Shown one piece after another: positions 26,459 to 26,485 of a stretch of DNA of 26,485 nucleotides. Position 1 is the first letter of the stretch. The number at the start of each line of letters is the position of its first letter. The notes beneath the pieces were generated by a model. That model worked only from the letters and a program-made list of their open reading frames with translations. It did no database searches and was not told where the DNA came from. This DNA comes from Eubacterium sp. (GTDB taxonomy: Bacteria; Bacillota; Clostridia; Oscillospirales; Acutalibacteraceae). The position numbers and the translations under genes are program-made. The DNA lies in contig JAIDJS010000112.1 in the NCBI GenBank assembly GCA_029052085.1, positions 1-26,485 on the forward strand. Reading direction: 5' to 3'.

Positions 26459-26485
26459 TATAGCCGAAATTGTTATGAATTAATT

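Overview
The window looks like a piece of a low-G+C Gram-positive chromosome, most likely a gut-type member of the Clostridia. The reasons are AT-rich DNA, strong Shine-Dalgarno sites, a consensus sigma-A promoter, a wall-anchored surface protein and a class B sortase. There is no rRNA or other taxonomic marker, so genus and family are not supported. All three genes are on the + strand and appear to form one transcription unit. No tRNA, rRNA, CRISPR array or transposon was seen.

Region 1 (1-259) is an AT-rich intergenic stretch. It carries a textbook promoter (TTGACA, 17 bp, TATAAT) preceded by three TACAAA motifs spaced about one helical turn apart, then a leader of about 90 nt ending in a good ribosome binding site. 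Region 2 (260-24316) is a single uninterrupted gene for an 8,018-residue secreted surface protein (about 0.88 MDa by residue count). It has a signal peptide. Its N-terminal portion of about 5,000 residues consists of DUF11-like beta-sandwich modules interleaved with a diverged repeat family I do not recognise. A C-terminal stalk follows, made of 16 SdrD B-like domains with EF-hand-like acidic loops, and then a C-terminal sorting signal (KVYTGT, hydrophobic segment, basic tail). Repeats 9-13 of the stalk are very similar and show recent duplication and mosaic exchange. Region 3 (24313-24339) is a perfect 10-bp inverted repeat that overlaps the stop codon of the giant gene and has no U-tract. 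Region 4 (24350-25729) encodes a membrane-anchored, shortened family 5 (OppA/DppA-like) solute-binding protein with no ABC transporter beside it. Region 5 (25751-26458) encodes a class B sortase with its His, Cys and Arg catalytic residues visible. The last 27 bases hold nothing recognisable.

The simplest reading is a self-contained surface-display locus. The giant adhesin-like fibre is exported, its non-LPXTG signal is cleaved by the neighbouring class B sortase, and the solute-binding-fold protein is an accessory factor of unknown role. The most unusual points are the size of the fibre, the unfamiliar N-terminal repeat, the degenerate solute-binding protein fixed between substrate and sortase, and the atypical sorting motif.
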